From contig NC_060958.1 in assembly GCF_910589235.1 (NCBI RefSeq), positions 4,005,242 to 4,069,241 of the forward strand: DNA of 64,000 nucleotides, read 5' to 3'. Origin of the DNA: Vespa crabro. Taxonomy: Eukaryota > Arthropoda > Insecta > Hymenoptera > Vespidae. The position numbers and the translations under genes were made by a program. Under the pieces are notes generated by a model, which had not been told where the DNA came from, did not search any database, and was given only the letters and a program-made list of their open reading frames with translations. Position 1 is the first letter of the stretch. Each line of letters opens with the position of its first letter. Shown piece by piece: positions 52,529 to 64,000 of this stretch.

Positions 52529-52815
52529 GATAGAGATTTTTTTTCCCTAATTGGAACTGTAATTTAGAAATTTTTTGGTTGGATACACTTATAACTGCCC
52601 ACTATCTCAAAATTACTAGATTTGGCAAACACACGTATATGTTCTACACATTATATTTACGTACTCGAATTGTATAGTATTTATTCGTTAACTGTCACTA
52701 ATGCACACGTCTTATCTTGACAACAGTTCAAACCGAACTACCGGTCGGACGTTGATAAAAGCAATCGATTTATCTCGAAGAAACGCCTTCGTATTCCGCT
52801 GTTTCATTTCCTACA

Positions 52816-52816
<1 letters not shown>
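52529..52816. promoter_or_regulatory. Upstream region of the gag-like gene
   Basis: About 290 bp between the ATG and an (AT)n tract. It would hold the promoter if the gene is expressed. No obvious LINE 5' UTR, poly-A tail or target-site duplication was seen. Confidence 0.3.
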
Positions 52817-52858
<42 letters not shown>

Positions 52859-52894
52859 CCTACATATACATATATATATATATGTGTGTGTGTG

Positions 52895-52954
<60 letters not shown>
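52817..52954. repeat. Compound (TA)n/(TG)n microsatellite
   Basis: About 138 bp, TA runs with a short TG/TA middle section near 52883-52900. Confidence 0.95.
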
Positions 52955-52959
<5 letters not shown>

Positions 52960-54050
52960 ATATCTAAATATACAGATATGTGGAACTTTTCTAGTCTTGT
53001 AGTTTTACAATTCGAGAAAAAAATTAGCCTAAAAAGTCAAAAAGGAAGGATTTTTCGATTTTTATAATATTCTAAGATATATATCCTAAGATATCATCTT
53101 TGTAAATGTCACTTTATATATTTCTTATATATCTATGGATATTTATAATAGATATTATTTCTTTTCAACGTTAATTCGATCAATGAAACGTTTTTTTTTC
53201 ACGTATCTTATCGATCGTATTATTTCGAATTTGAATCGAATGGTTAGGAAAGAAAGAGAGAGCGAGGGGAAAGGGTGAAGAGGAGGCAGAGGGATGAATA
53301 GAAAACTCTTCGCACCGTTGAACTTTCGTGATTCACCGTGCGAGCATGCCGCAATGACATTATTATGCAGCGTTCGCATCGCACGAAGGGCTTGTACAAA
53401 GGCACGTAAGCCTGCCGCGAAGCTGCTTTTGTGCGTAAAAGTATACGCAAGCCGATGCATTATCTCACGCAATGGAACAGTGACACCCCGTTTGTGGTTT
53501 CTTTGTGGTGTAAAGAGCCACACAAAGCGACGGCCGGACGTAGAACGAGAGAAAGGAAGATAGAGAAATAAAGAAGGTGGGAGAAAACAGATCGCGTTGA
53601 AAAGCATTGAATGAAGTTATACATTTTTCATGTTTTTCTAAAACATTACGAATCTTCTGCTTATTTTTCCCTTCTTCCTTTTTTTTTTACTTCTTTCTTT
53701 TTTCCTTTTTTTACATCACAATTTGAAAGGCTAATTTATGAAGAACATTATCAAAGGTTTCGTTTTATAATCTGCACGTTACAGACGATATAGAACTATA
53801 TGTATGACATTTCGAACAAAACACATAGAGCATTTAGAAAACCATTTTTCAAGACGGTGCCTTTCTCTCTCTCTTTTTCTTTCTTTCTTTTTCTCTTATG
53901 GTTCGTATAATAGCGAGTCCCTAAAGGAGCCAAAATATTACACCGCAATTAACTGCTTGGAACGAGGCGTGAACTCAGATTGACGTCAACGATTCCACAT
54001 CGTGGTTTCGTTTGTTTCCCTTTCTTCTTTTCACTCTCTCTCTCCCTCCC

Positions 54051-54091
<41 letters not shown>

Positions 54092-55475
54092 CTTTTTCTC
54101 GAGTTTATGTAACACGAATCCTTTATTATGTATACGAGCTTCTCCATCGTGCCTTCTAATGGTTGACACGAACTCCGCAGTCCCTTGGCATGCATACCAC
54201 TCAATATGATTCCTTTTGTAATGATCGAATTTGCAAAGGAATAGTTTAAAGAAAAAAACAAAAAAAAAACAAAAAAAGAAAAATGGTCGCACCGGACGAA
54301 TGGCCTTACTACGCGTCCTCGGTTGGCATTATACTCCTCATTCCGGGCAGGTAATTATCGACTAATTCTCATTCCTGTGCAATTAACACGACGCGTAAGA
54401 TTAAATAAAAGATCGAAAGGGAATAACGATTGCGGTCCTCGATCGATTCGACACACGCACCGAACGATTTCGTAAGCGTATCTCGTTCGTATCTGAGTTT
54501 GGCTCCGAGTCTTTTCTCACGATCCGTTAAGATTATTAAATGACAGGGACGAAGGACGGCTCTGCTGTAGTGATTCCATCTCGGAATTTCAAGTTATTAC
54601 CATCGAAGTTAATCGTCATCGTTCGTTGAGAAGAAAATTACACTCTCGATTATTCACGAATATAACTGGAAAAGGAATAACAGAAAGAAAGAGAGAGAGA
54701 AAGAGTGAGGGAGAGAGAGAGAGTATTTCATTATTTCGTACAATTTAATGTCTTTTAAGAGTTAATTCCTTTCGAATGTAATCACATTTCACATCGAGCG
54801 ATTAATTCGTAATTATAATTACTTCTTAATGCAACATTCCCTCGAATAATATTATATTTACCTCGACGTTATAAACGTTGAAATAAATAATCCGACAAAT
54901 ATATCGAACGAGTTAATCATCAGGATTAACCAATTAGAACAACATTTATCGTCGTTCTAAAAACATATTTTTTATATAAAAAGTCACGTGATGATTACAC
55001 GTTATTTCATCGATGATTGCTTGTGATCGTTATCAAGTTATTCGATGATATACGTAAACATTATTTTAGTTGATGGAAAGTCAATGAGAATCGGTTTATG
55101 TGAATGTAGAAAAAACCGTTCAATATCGTGTCTTCTTTCTTTCTCTCTCTTTCTCATCGTCCTCCGATCGGGTGCGCCTGGTCAGTCCAGAGCCTTAAGA
55201 TAACGCGATTACGTCGGTGCACACGGAACGAGAACTCGTTTCCCCCTCCCCCCATTACCATTCATGTACGAAACGCGCTCTCCTACCGTGCAGCGCGCGG
55301 GCGGCGTGTTTGAAGGCCCGTGCAGTCGTCTCCCCACCATTTTGTTTTACCAGCTTCTCTTCTCTCTTCCTTCTCTTCGTCTTCTTCTTCTTCTCATTCT
55401 AAGATCCTTCTTTGGATTACCATAGTATTCGCATCGTGAACAAGAAAAAGACAGACAGATAGACAGACAGACAGA

Positions 55476-55517
<42 letters not shown>

Positions 55518-57380
55518 AGTGCAGTGGCACGAGTCAAGTGGCATCTCGTTGCCACAATTATCGCGGAAACGATGTCAATGAGACATGAGAGTCACGGGAA
55601 AAACATGTTCACGTTAAAATTGAGAATGATTGTAATATTTTTGGAGATTCTGTTTTTTCTTTAGGTTTAACTTTGTTTTTATTTGAGTTGTTGATTGCTT
55701 CAATTCTATTTTATATAATGGTATTGATTATAATACTTTTAGGGATTTGTTTTTTCTAGGATTAGGTTGTTCTTATTGTATTTTGTAAAATAGCATTATA
55801 CTGAAACTTTTTCTATGATGGAACACTTCGTAAAATCTAAAATTTTTAATGGTACACAATGGTTATTTTATGGGGGAAAGTAGATATTAATAACTTAATA
55901 AATTAAGCAAATAAATATAACGGTTAAGAAGACAAAACAAATATTTATTCTCAAATTTTAATTATGTTAAACATAACAGATAAAAATAATAAAATAATAT
56001 TAATTTTTATAATTTTTCGCGGAACATTTATTCAATTTTATAGTTTGTGAAACATTGATATAAAAAAAGTCAGATTTCAGTCAAGGGTTTTCTCGCGGTT
56101 TTTATTTTTTAGAATAAATTCAAACATTCTTAAATAATTGATTATTCATAATCTAGAACAATATTCGCATACTAAGATTCTCTAAATAATATCTTAGTTA
56201 ATGAAAAAACAAATAATGAAGAAAATTGAAATCTACCTGTATAAATATTTTCATAATTGCATATTAAAAAAATAACGTGTGATAAATAATAATCAATATT
56301 GTAATTTTTTAAAAAACTGTAACACGGATACAGTGATGTATCAATGTGCCCGTAAAAGTGTTTTAAATCATTTGTAGTGCTCTCATTTCGTTTCTTTGCA
56401 TTCGCCGTTAGAGACGAGTTACAAATTTCGAAAGTATCTAAGAGATTCGTGGGAACGAATGCTCGTGGTGTTACGTTTGGACGAATGGACGCGTCTTATT
56501 CTCTTATTGTTCTTATTGTTCGCTGTAAAGACACGATGTCTTCTTGCTCCTCGTAGTCCTTGCTTTCGCCTGCTTCCTGCTTCTCCATGAAGCTCCTTGA
56601 AGTTACTAAGTAACTAAGTAACTACGTTATCCGCGTACCGTTTTACTTCGGGGTCATACATAGTTGTCTTTCGTGCTTGCTAATTCTCTCGCGGTGTGGA
56701 CGACGAGCTGGACGATGTCGGTGTGGACGACGTCATTCGCGACGACACGAGATACAGATAATAATAGAAATGATATCAGCGTGGGAGAAGTTTGTCCGTA
56801 GAAGTGACCTTTGTATAAATGGGATCATGTTTTAGAGACTTTCTCATTCTTTAGAAAGAAGATATGTTTAGCGATCAAATTTCTTGATTTGGATATGGGG
56901 AGATGGATAGAGAAGATATAAGATGATTTTTTATCGATTTATTTCAATGATAATGATTAAAAACACAGATACGCAAATAATTTACGTGCAATTTGCGTAT
57001 CCGTACAAGGAAATGATAAAAAAAGAGTTCGTACGTGTAATGTCTAAAAATGTATAGGGAGCATTTAATCATACCGCGCTACGCAATTATTCTAATGAAG
57101 GTACCAGACGCGTCTCACATACAAAGAGGAAGAATCTTTGACCGTGAGGAAAGAAGAAAGATAAAGAGAGAGATAGAGAGACAAACAGACAAACAGACAA
57201 ACAGAAACAGAGTCTCGACTACTTTGAACCTCCCATGCTTTTCACTGAAACATCCCGTATAAGTAGAAGCTTGAAAATCTGTTACGTAATCCTTTTGCCC
57301 TTTCTTCTCTCGCAGACAAATTATTCCCTAGGTACTATTCGACATCGTCTCTCGTCTCGTTTTATAAAATTTTATCCCTC
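52955..57380. other. Intergenic stretch, AT-rich with GC-richer islands
   Basis: GC-richer blocks lie at 53300-53560, 54290-54360 and 55160-55340. The second has ATG-GTC-GCA in good context and a GTAATT donor after 19 codons. An extremely AT-rich block lies at 55600-56390. Tracts are (TC)n 54034-54086 and (GA)n 55480-55515. A 13-bp direct repeat GGTGTGGACGACG is at 56693-56705 and 56720-56732. No assembled gene. Confidence 0.5.
54034..54086. repeat. (TC)n microsatellite
   Basis: About 50 bp of TC repeat. Confidence 0.92.
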
Positions 57381-57698
57381 CTCCCTTGATTATAGTTGGA
57401 AAGGAATAAAACAAGCCACGCTTACAAACATCTCGAAGGATTTAAAGAAACGTTTCTCGGTTACATCTCGTTAGCTGAAGACTCAACGACTAGCGGTGGT
57501 TGGCTTCCGTTTCTCGACGTCGATTTCTCTTCTTTTTTCTTCTTCGTCCTCTTCTTTTTCTTCTTCTTCTTCTTCGCGTTTTCTCTTCGTCTTGGAGAGA
57601 ACTCGTCCGGCAGCGTAAGCATCATTTCTTTCCTCGAGCGTACGCGAACCCCTCCAAGCCATTGTTTGTTAATGTAACCGCGCGCCGCTTCTACTTAC

Positions 57699-57812
57699 TT
57701 CTTCGTCCTCCTCTTCTCCTTCTTCTCCGGCTTCGTCTCCGTCTCTCTTTTCCTCTGGACGTGCGCGTGTGCAGCTTCGTGTGCAGCGATTTTTCTCTGG
57801 GAGAGGAGCCAT
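57699..57812 (-). CDS. Possible first coding exon (minus strand), uncertain
   Basis: The minus-strand ATG has a strong context (CAACAATGGC). It opens 38 codons (MAPLPEKNRCTRSC, then an Arg/Glu-rich acidic tail) to a consensus donor GTAAGT in phase 0. The tail is low-complexity and partly a CTT/GAA triplet run, so chance is not excluded. No downstream exon could be linked. Confidence 0.2.
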
Positions 57813-58034
57813 TGTTGAATCGGACCTCGACACTGGCAAACCTCGGGCGACAAGAACCGACGGTGAAGGCACTCTTCCTCTTACTTTTTCTCTCCTTCTC
57901 TTTCTTTCTCTCGCATGCCAGCCAATTTACAGTCCGACAAATGCTCTCACTACTCTCTTTGCGTAACCGTGAAAAAAATACGACGTTCGGAGGAGCCTCT
58001 GTAGAATCGATTTCGAGTTTTAAAGCGAGTCCAC

Positions 58035-58103
58035 GTTGTCGTCGTTGTTGTCGTCGTCGTCGTCGTCGTTGTCGTCGTCGTTGTCGTCGTTGTCGTCGTT
58101 GAT
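58035..58103. repeat. (GTC)n/(GTT) trinucleotide repeat
   Basis: About 68 bp of GTC with GTT variants; it encodes no credible protein. Confidence 0.92.
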
Positions 58104-59880
58104 CGGTGAATGTGGAATGAAGATGAATTATTTAGTAAAGACCCGTTATCTTTCTCTTTCTCATTTTTCTTCTTTTTCTTTCTCTTCTCTTCATCTTCTT
58201 CTTCATTTTCTTTCTCTCAAGGATAACATTTCCTAGTTCGAAGGAGCACAGGAAACATCTGACAAACGACAGTCGTCGCTCAGTTTAAAACGTGGCTGGC
58301 ATCACACTGAAATCCTGATCTTTACAACGACTATGGAGGCGTCCTGCGAACGATACTAAAACTCTGTAGAACGCTAAAAGCTAACATTCGCGACAAGGTG
58401 GTCCCTCGTTTTTTCGTTCGTTTGTTCACAGCGTAGAAAACAAATACTTACTGCATTTACTCATCCATCGATACGAATGGAATAGCGGCCATTTAATTCC
58501 CGCGATGAGACGTATCTCAAGAGAAAAGTTGAAAATTGTATCGACAAATCCAAAAGAAAAAGTAATGCCACCTACAAGACGATATAAATTTTCGATTTCG
58601 ACTAAACAGTGAGACGCGTTCCTCCAAATGTTTTACATTTGGTCTGCGAGACTTTTAAATCACGAAGTTAACACGAACTATAGTTAAGAACCATGTTTTC
58701 GTGCTTTCCGATCTAGGTGGTCTTTTGCGTTTTTCCTTAGCCCAGAACCGTTCCTTCCCTTATCGCCTCGTTCCTTCCGTTAAGTTCTTTCTCGTCTGCG
58801 ATACCTCTTACAAAGTCGGTGCCGTCTGTTATGGAGACTAGACTTCGATAATCTTTTGTCTATCTGTTTGGAATGTCGTCAGTCTGTGAGTTTAGTTAGT
58901 AAGAAATATTGTTTATACATTGTCATTTATGTATTTTCGATAAGAAAAATATATTTAAAAAAACAGAAACATAGAAAATAATTGATTCATTATTATATAA
59001 TCGAGTAATTTAATTAACATTCAATTCTTAAGAATTTTATGTAGTTCCTTTTCCTCTCTATTCTTCTAAATCTCAAAATGCACTTTCGATCGTGTCGTTT
59101 CCAACGTATCGACATATCTTATCGAAATAAGGAAGTCGTAACTCATCGGAAAATAGAAACGGTACGTGTATATCGTTCGATGAAGTTTGAATGCTCCAAA
59201 CGGAAGTCATAAGTCAAGAGAGAAGCTCTCTTTCGATGATAGAAACTCTTCCGAAAATTGTTCCATCCTTTTCTCTTATCTATATTTTTTAACCCCTTTT
59301 ACACGATCATAATCGTAAAGAACGTGAATAAGTAAGGCGCCGTATATTGAAAGGTAGTTGTATAATTTATAAACAATCAGATCGTTATGCAAGAGTAGCC
59401 ATTTCGTAGCATAGGATCGTCGTTCTCGAAACTTCGTCATCGTTGTTTGTTGTTCGCTGGAATGGCGATGAAACAATGACTCCTCCATGGCTCCTCCGAG
59501 GCGAGCCCCGACTCTCTTTGATTTCTAAACACCTTTGAGGAAGAACGTCGCAGCCGCCCACGCCAGCCATTGTCGCGTGCAACTCACAACCTCAAGTCGA
59601 CGACGTCTACCGCGGTCTTCTCGAAAGCACTTTCCGATCGATCTCTACCATGCTACTCCTTCAAAGATGACTTCCCTTCGTTTCTACTACACGAGAGAGA
59701 GAGTGGATGAGTTCCTTGTGAGGAGTATCCAATCTATAGAATTCCGTACTTTGTTAACTTACATAAATTGGGATAGACATAACACTTTTAAATGCCTAAT
59801 AGGGTAAACAAAACTTTAACTCACTGATCATTCACGTCATTGATTATTCGATTTCTTGGAACATCTGTATCTGAATTACA

Positions 59881-59881
59881 G

Positions 59882-59942
<61 letters not shown>

Positions 59943-59963
59943 TATTATTTATTATCATTATTA
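59881..59963. repeat. (TTA)n trinucleotide microsatellite
   Basis: About 80 bp of TTA repeat with a few interruptions. Confidence 0.95.
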
Positions 59964-60329
59964 TTCATGCATTTCACATATATTATTATTGATTCGATGG
60001 AATATTTTTTAGTTTTTGAAAGCTTTTTTTTTATTTTTTGTATTTTTCCATTTCATTTCAGTACGTTAATAAAAGAATTCGGTTTTGGAATTGTTTAATA
60101 TACGTGCTTAATACAATTAGTATTAATAACTCGAAATAATATTATCGAATTGTAGAAAGCAAACGAGAACGTTCGTAACAAGCCCATCCCTCGGTTATTC
60201 GCGTCAAGACGACAGTGGCACGCTCTGAGATAGTTAAATATGCGCGTTCGTGTGATGTGGCGAGGCAAAAACCGCAAAAGCCACATTTCCATTATTCGTG
60301 GTTAGCAAGGATAGAAGAAAGAAAGAAAC

Positions 60330-60402
<73 letters not shown>
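60330..60402. repeat. (GA)n microsatellite
   Basis: About 72 bp of GA repeat. Confidence 0.95.
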
Positions 60403-60406
<4 letters not shown>

Positions 60407-60983
60407 AGAAAAAAAAAGAAGAAAGAAAAATGGTCGAGAACGTTTGACATGTATAGCACGAGTGATATACTTCCTTTTTCAGTTAAGATGAATAAGTGAT
60501 TACAAGTCATCATCAAACTACTCCTTTGCTTACTTTTCTTTGACGACATTGACCATGAAAATGACACTATTGACATTATAAAACAAAAAGAAATTTATTG
60601 TTTTACCAAGTAAATGTTATTTGGTAAAATTAAACTAAATCTTAAGGCTTTCTCTTATTTTTCGTTCGTCGTATCGAAATATTTTTAAAAGATCTTAAGT
60701 TCGATCTCTTTTACCTTTTTTAAAGATCCAACTTTGAAATGACCTTCGTTCTCCTTCTTTTTTTCTTTTTCTTTTTCTTTCTTGTTCTTTTTTTTCTTTT
60801 TCTTTACTTTCTGTTTCCTTACTTTCTTTTTTCCACATGAAAGATATTCAAGACACGATTTCATTCTGCTTGCGAAGACGTAACGCCGATGAAATGATGG
60901 ACGTCGGCAGACTAGTTTCATGGACTTTTCCTCTTCTCTCTTGCGAATAAAACGAGCGGATGTAGGTACTTTTATGTTCTTAG

Positions 60984-61218
60984 TCCAACGCCAACGACGA
61001 CGACGACGACTACAACGACGATGACAACGACAATGAAAACGAAGGACAACGACGACGACGACGACGGAAGTTCTCGTGCGAGTTTTTGTGAAATGCTCTC
61101 ACGTATAACGAGTGCAAAGCGTTCCGCGAACTCGACCATTGATACAATGTCATTTCTTGTCCTAACAAAAAGAATCGAAGGGCCTGTTCCTACGGAAACG
61201 CGTTGCCTTAATGAAAAG
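60984..61218 (+). CDS. Possible exon (plus strand), unassigned
   Basis: Bounded by an acceptor (TGTTCTTAG) and a consensus donor (AAG then GTATGT). It gives one open frame: a Thr/Asp-rich start from an ACG repeat, then a more protein-like segment with ASFCEMLSRITSAKRSANST and RIEGPVPTETRCLNEK. It ends in phase 0. The next acceptor (TTTCTTTCAG, about 61283) would close the frame after two codons. The family is not recognised; a chance open frame through the repeat is a real alternative. Confidence 0.25.
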
Positions 61219-61624
61219 GTATGTAGAAAAGAAAATGATACATACCATGAATTCTCTGGTCTAATCAAGGAAGTTTCTTTCAGAACTGTTAGAGAACGTG
61301 TTTATATGAAAAACGAATGGAATATATTTTTCGTGTATCATATCATTTAGAATCGAAGGATCACGTTAGAATTTTCCTATAAAATCGATCGGTTTACTCG
61401 AATATTTTTTTTTCAAGAAAGAAAGCAAGAGAGAGAACAAGAGAGAGAGAGAGAAAGAGAGAGAGAGAAGAGAAGAGATAGGGAGAAAGACGAACACAAC
61501 CCTTCTAAGGAAACTTGCACCCTACTTGGTATCTGAGGTATCCCCATAGAAAATGTTTCTCGCATTCTGATCAGCCGAGTTCGCCTTGAACTTGATTCGA
61601 TCGACGCTTCTCCTCGTCGAACGG

Positions 61625-61799
61625 ATGGATACGACAGATAGGAACGTTGAAAGCAGAAGAAGAGAGGAGGGAGTGAAGAAGGAAAGGAAGAGGATTCTTC
61701 TTCGACTTCTCTCGTTCGATTCATCGTCCGACGAAGAAGGAGGAAGGGACAAGATAAAAAGCTACTCAATGGTCTCGGTTGGATACTTGGAGAACTCGC
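61625..61799 (+). CDS. Possible first exon (plus strand), unassigned
   Basis: An ATG in fair context opens 58 codons to a GTATGT donor (phase 1). The frame is basic at first, then FDSSSDEEGGRDKIKSYSMV. It is close to the candidate exon at 61.1 kb but not shown to belong with it. The family is not recognised. Confidence 0.2.
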
Positions 61800-62647
61800 G
61801 TATGTAGGTATCTTGTGTTGGGCATCGATCCACGTTCGTACGCGTAATTTATGAAATTAATTCGTTCGATAAATCCACCGATATTTCTTTAATGTTAATG
61901 CGAACGAACGAACGAACGAATGATGTATATTTAATGTACATTTTTTATAGATATATAGAAATATGTGTGTGTATGAGTATGTTTCACATATATTAATTAC
62001 ATGACATTTGTACAATATACGTATTTATAGAATTAAGAAGAACCTTTGTGAAATTGCATACTTTTTACTTTTTCTTTTCTTTTTTGTTATTTCTTTGATA
62101 TCTTTCAGAATTAATAGAGTCGAAGGTTTAAAAGAAACTATTATTAGAATCGTGAGTTCTGATCGAAAGCGTTTGTATGATCTATTATACTAGGTTTTTA
62201 TTTGAGACTATGGACAAAGTTCGTTAGGAAAGAGAAAGGTTTCTCGCAAAAAACAGTAGTTCGTGATGATTCGAAGAAATCGAGAGTAAATGTTTGTTCG
62301 TTCGGTTCTCGAGTGTGAGCCGATAAAACATGTGGGTTTAGTCAAGGCACGATATCGAGAATTACGCCACGTACGCGATCGCCAACCAAATGAATCCTTA
62401 TTTTCTCTTTTCTTTTAAATAGAAAGAAGAAGTAAAAAGAAAAAGAGAGAGATAGGGAAAAAGATAATGATGACGAAGTTGACGTCAACGAGTCGATGGG
62501 ATCGCGTGGGATTGATCCGGCCTACGTCGAGAATAGACTGCTCGGCCCTGATAATACTGACTGATGAAATGATTGAGGAAATCTCTAAACGGTAGTCGGC
62601 CAATTTAGTTGTTTCGTTTTCCCTTTGTCTCTCTCTTTTTCTATCTA

Positions 62648-62687
<40 letters not shown>

Positions 62688-64000
62688 TTATATATACACT
62701 TGAACGATTCGAAACGTTGAATACTTAGCGAGAGTAGTACGAGCAATTTTGCCATATTGCGAGTAATAACTTGGTCAACATTTTCATTGAATGACGTTTT
62801 CATGGATGGTCGAGTCTAGAAAAGCGGACGTTCAGTAACTCGTATGAAACGAACTAATTGGACGCGTCTCGAATGGTGGGAAGCAGAGGTCAGCAAACTT
62901 CACTCGTCGTTTAAGCATGACTACTATTACGATTCGATCTTCAAATTCCAAAATAGAAGAATGATTTTACATCTTTGGTATAATATATTTATCTCGTTTC
63001 TCTATTTCACTTCAAGAAGTTTATCTATGCGATTCATTCTTACGATTGAACGTATTTATGACGACCACCAAGCTAGAAGAAACGTATTAGAAACTGTATC
63101 GGGGAAAAGCGTAATCCCTAATTTTATTAAGAGTACCTTGCTAACCGATAATTTTGTGCACTGCTACCGCCGTTTGATTACGTTGTAATAATGATTAACG
63201 AGTAGCTACCGCATTAGCGTACTTCTTGTACACGCACGGAAGTTAAAAGAGACCACGAGTACTCATTAATAGAGATGGTGGGAAGGGGTGAGAGGGGACA
63301 CGCCATAGACACGGTAGACTAACTTGCGCTAATGTAAAATCCTTCGAATGATTAATGCCTCTGCAAAATATTCTGCCGTTATGTTACTCGAGCTCGACTT
63401 TGGGAGGATTTATTTTTAAAAATTGTGCAATCCTCGATGACTCGCGTCGCTCAGATAGAATCAACCTAACTCGAGATGATTTCACCATTTTTTTACCTTG
63501 CTGATCCGTTGGATAAAGATTCAAATAATGAGCTAATATATCCTCGATGTTATTCTTTAAAACAAATTTTTTTTTCTTTTCCTCGCGAGGATGACGTCCT
63601 CATTATCTCGACTTTTTTCATCTTAGTTATTTATACACGGAAACGAAATATTCTATTAATTACAAGAAAAAAGAATCACATTAAGCCTTGTACAATATAA
63701 ATATAGATATATATCTCTCTATATGTACACACATATACACACCCACACAAAGGAGAGATAGAATTAACAGGCAACCCGTTTAAAATCATTTCTTTCTTCT
63801 ATAAGAGTGCGGCAGATCGCTAACATAATCGGAATGCGGTTAAATTAATAGCGTCGAATTCCTCGGCGACATGAACATGTGTTCCATTTCCTAGTAGACT
63901 AAATGGAATCCGTCTCATTGGTTAAGGCCAATAAGAAATTTTTTATATGTATATCATATTCGAATACCGCTCTTAACTTAAAATCATTTCGATTCGTTTT
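61800..64000. other. Right end of the window, no assembled gene
   Basis: AT-rich, with GC-richer patches at 62330-62600 and 63150-63460 and a (TC)n tract at 62643-62690. One plus-strand frame of 114 codons (62844-63188) has no recognisable family and no convincing splice sites; I treat it as chance. Confidence 0.5.

Larger units (their letters stand above)
58104..60983. other. Intergenic stretch
   Basis: Moderately GC-rich to 58870, then AT-rich. It contains a (TTA)n tract at 59881-59963 and (GA)n at 60330-60402. A GC-richer patch at 59450-59660 has a minus-strand ATG (59570) in good context with a possible donor at 59532, but only 12 codons. No assembled gene. Confidence 0.5.

Noticed and set aside
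55600..56390. Extremely AT-rich block considered as a nuclear mitochondrial insert
   Set aside because: No mitochondrial protein or tRNA pattern could be read; it looks like ordinary AT-rich spacer.
57500..58102. 200-codon plus-strand frame rich in Phe/Leu/Arg
   Set aside because: Produced by CTT/CTC runs and the GTC trinucleotide repeat.
62844..63188. 114-codon plus-strand frame
   Set aside because: No recognisable domain, ordinary AT-rich composition, no upstream promoter or splice evidence; this length is compatible with chance in 64 kb.
1..64000. CRISPR arrays, operons, phage or bacterial defence systems
   Set aside because: The sequence is clearly animal nuclear DNA with introns; no direct-repeat/spacer array is present.

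Overview
The window is eukaryotic, AT-rich nuclear DNA with spliced genes, GT-AG introns and very abundant (GA)n/(TC)n microsatellites. It is most likely from an insect. A hymenopteran is my best guess, from the base composition, the TCGA/CGAA-rich flavour and the gene types; I could not test this by database search.

Three multi-exon genes could be assembled exon by exon with consistent reading phase. (1) 226-8068, plus strand: six exons encoding a 408-residue class A GPCR that resembles prostaglandin E2 (EP4-like) receptors. (2) 11871-29192, minus strand: 23 exons encoding a 1817-residue Rho guanine-nucleotide exchange factor orthologous to ARHGEF17/TEM4. It has a long disordered N-terminus, then DH and PH domains, then a C-terminal WD40-like propeller. 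It converges on the GPCR gene. (3) 38253-39048, plus strand: five exons encoding a 169-residue four-pass membrane protein.

From 39 to 64 kb there is no gene that I can assemble. One intact single-exon ORF stands out: 366 codons on the minus strand at 51428-52528. It resembles the gag-like ORF1 protein of arthropod non-LTR retrotransposons but has lost its zinc knuckle and has no reverse transcriptase beside it, so it may be a domesticated gene. The rest is AT-rich spacer, microsatellites and scattered GC-richer blocks. Some of these blocks look like unassigned exons (41.6, 50.3, 57.7, 61.1 and 61.7 kb) or conserved regulatory DNA.

The most unusual points are: the LINE-ORF1-like gene; a 167-codon second reading frame that starts 7 nt upstream of the ARHGEF17 start codon and overlaps it across a splice junction; loss in the GPCR of the arginine used by prostanoid receptors; three CACGTG boxes within 53 bp just upstream of the RhoGEF catalytic exons; and complementary GA/TC tracts flanking exons 5-7 of the RhoGEF gene.
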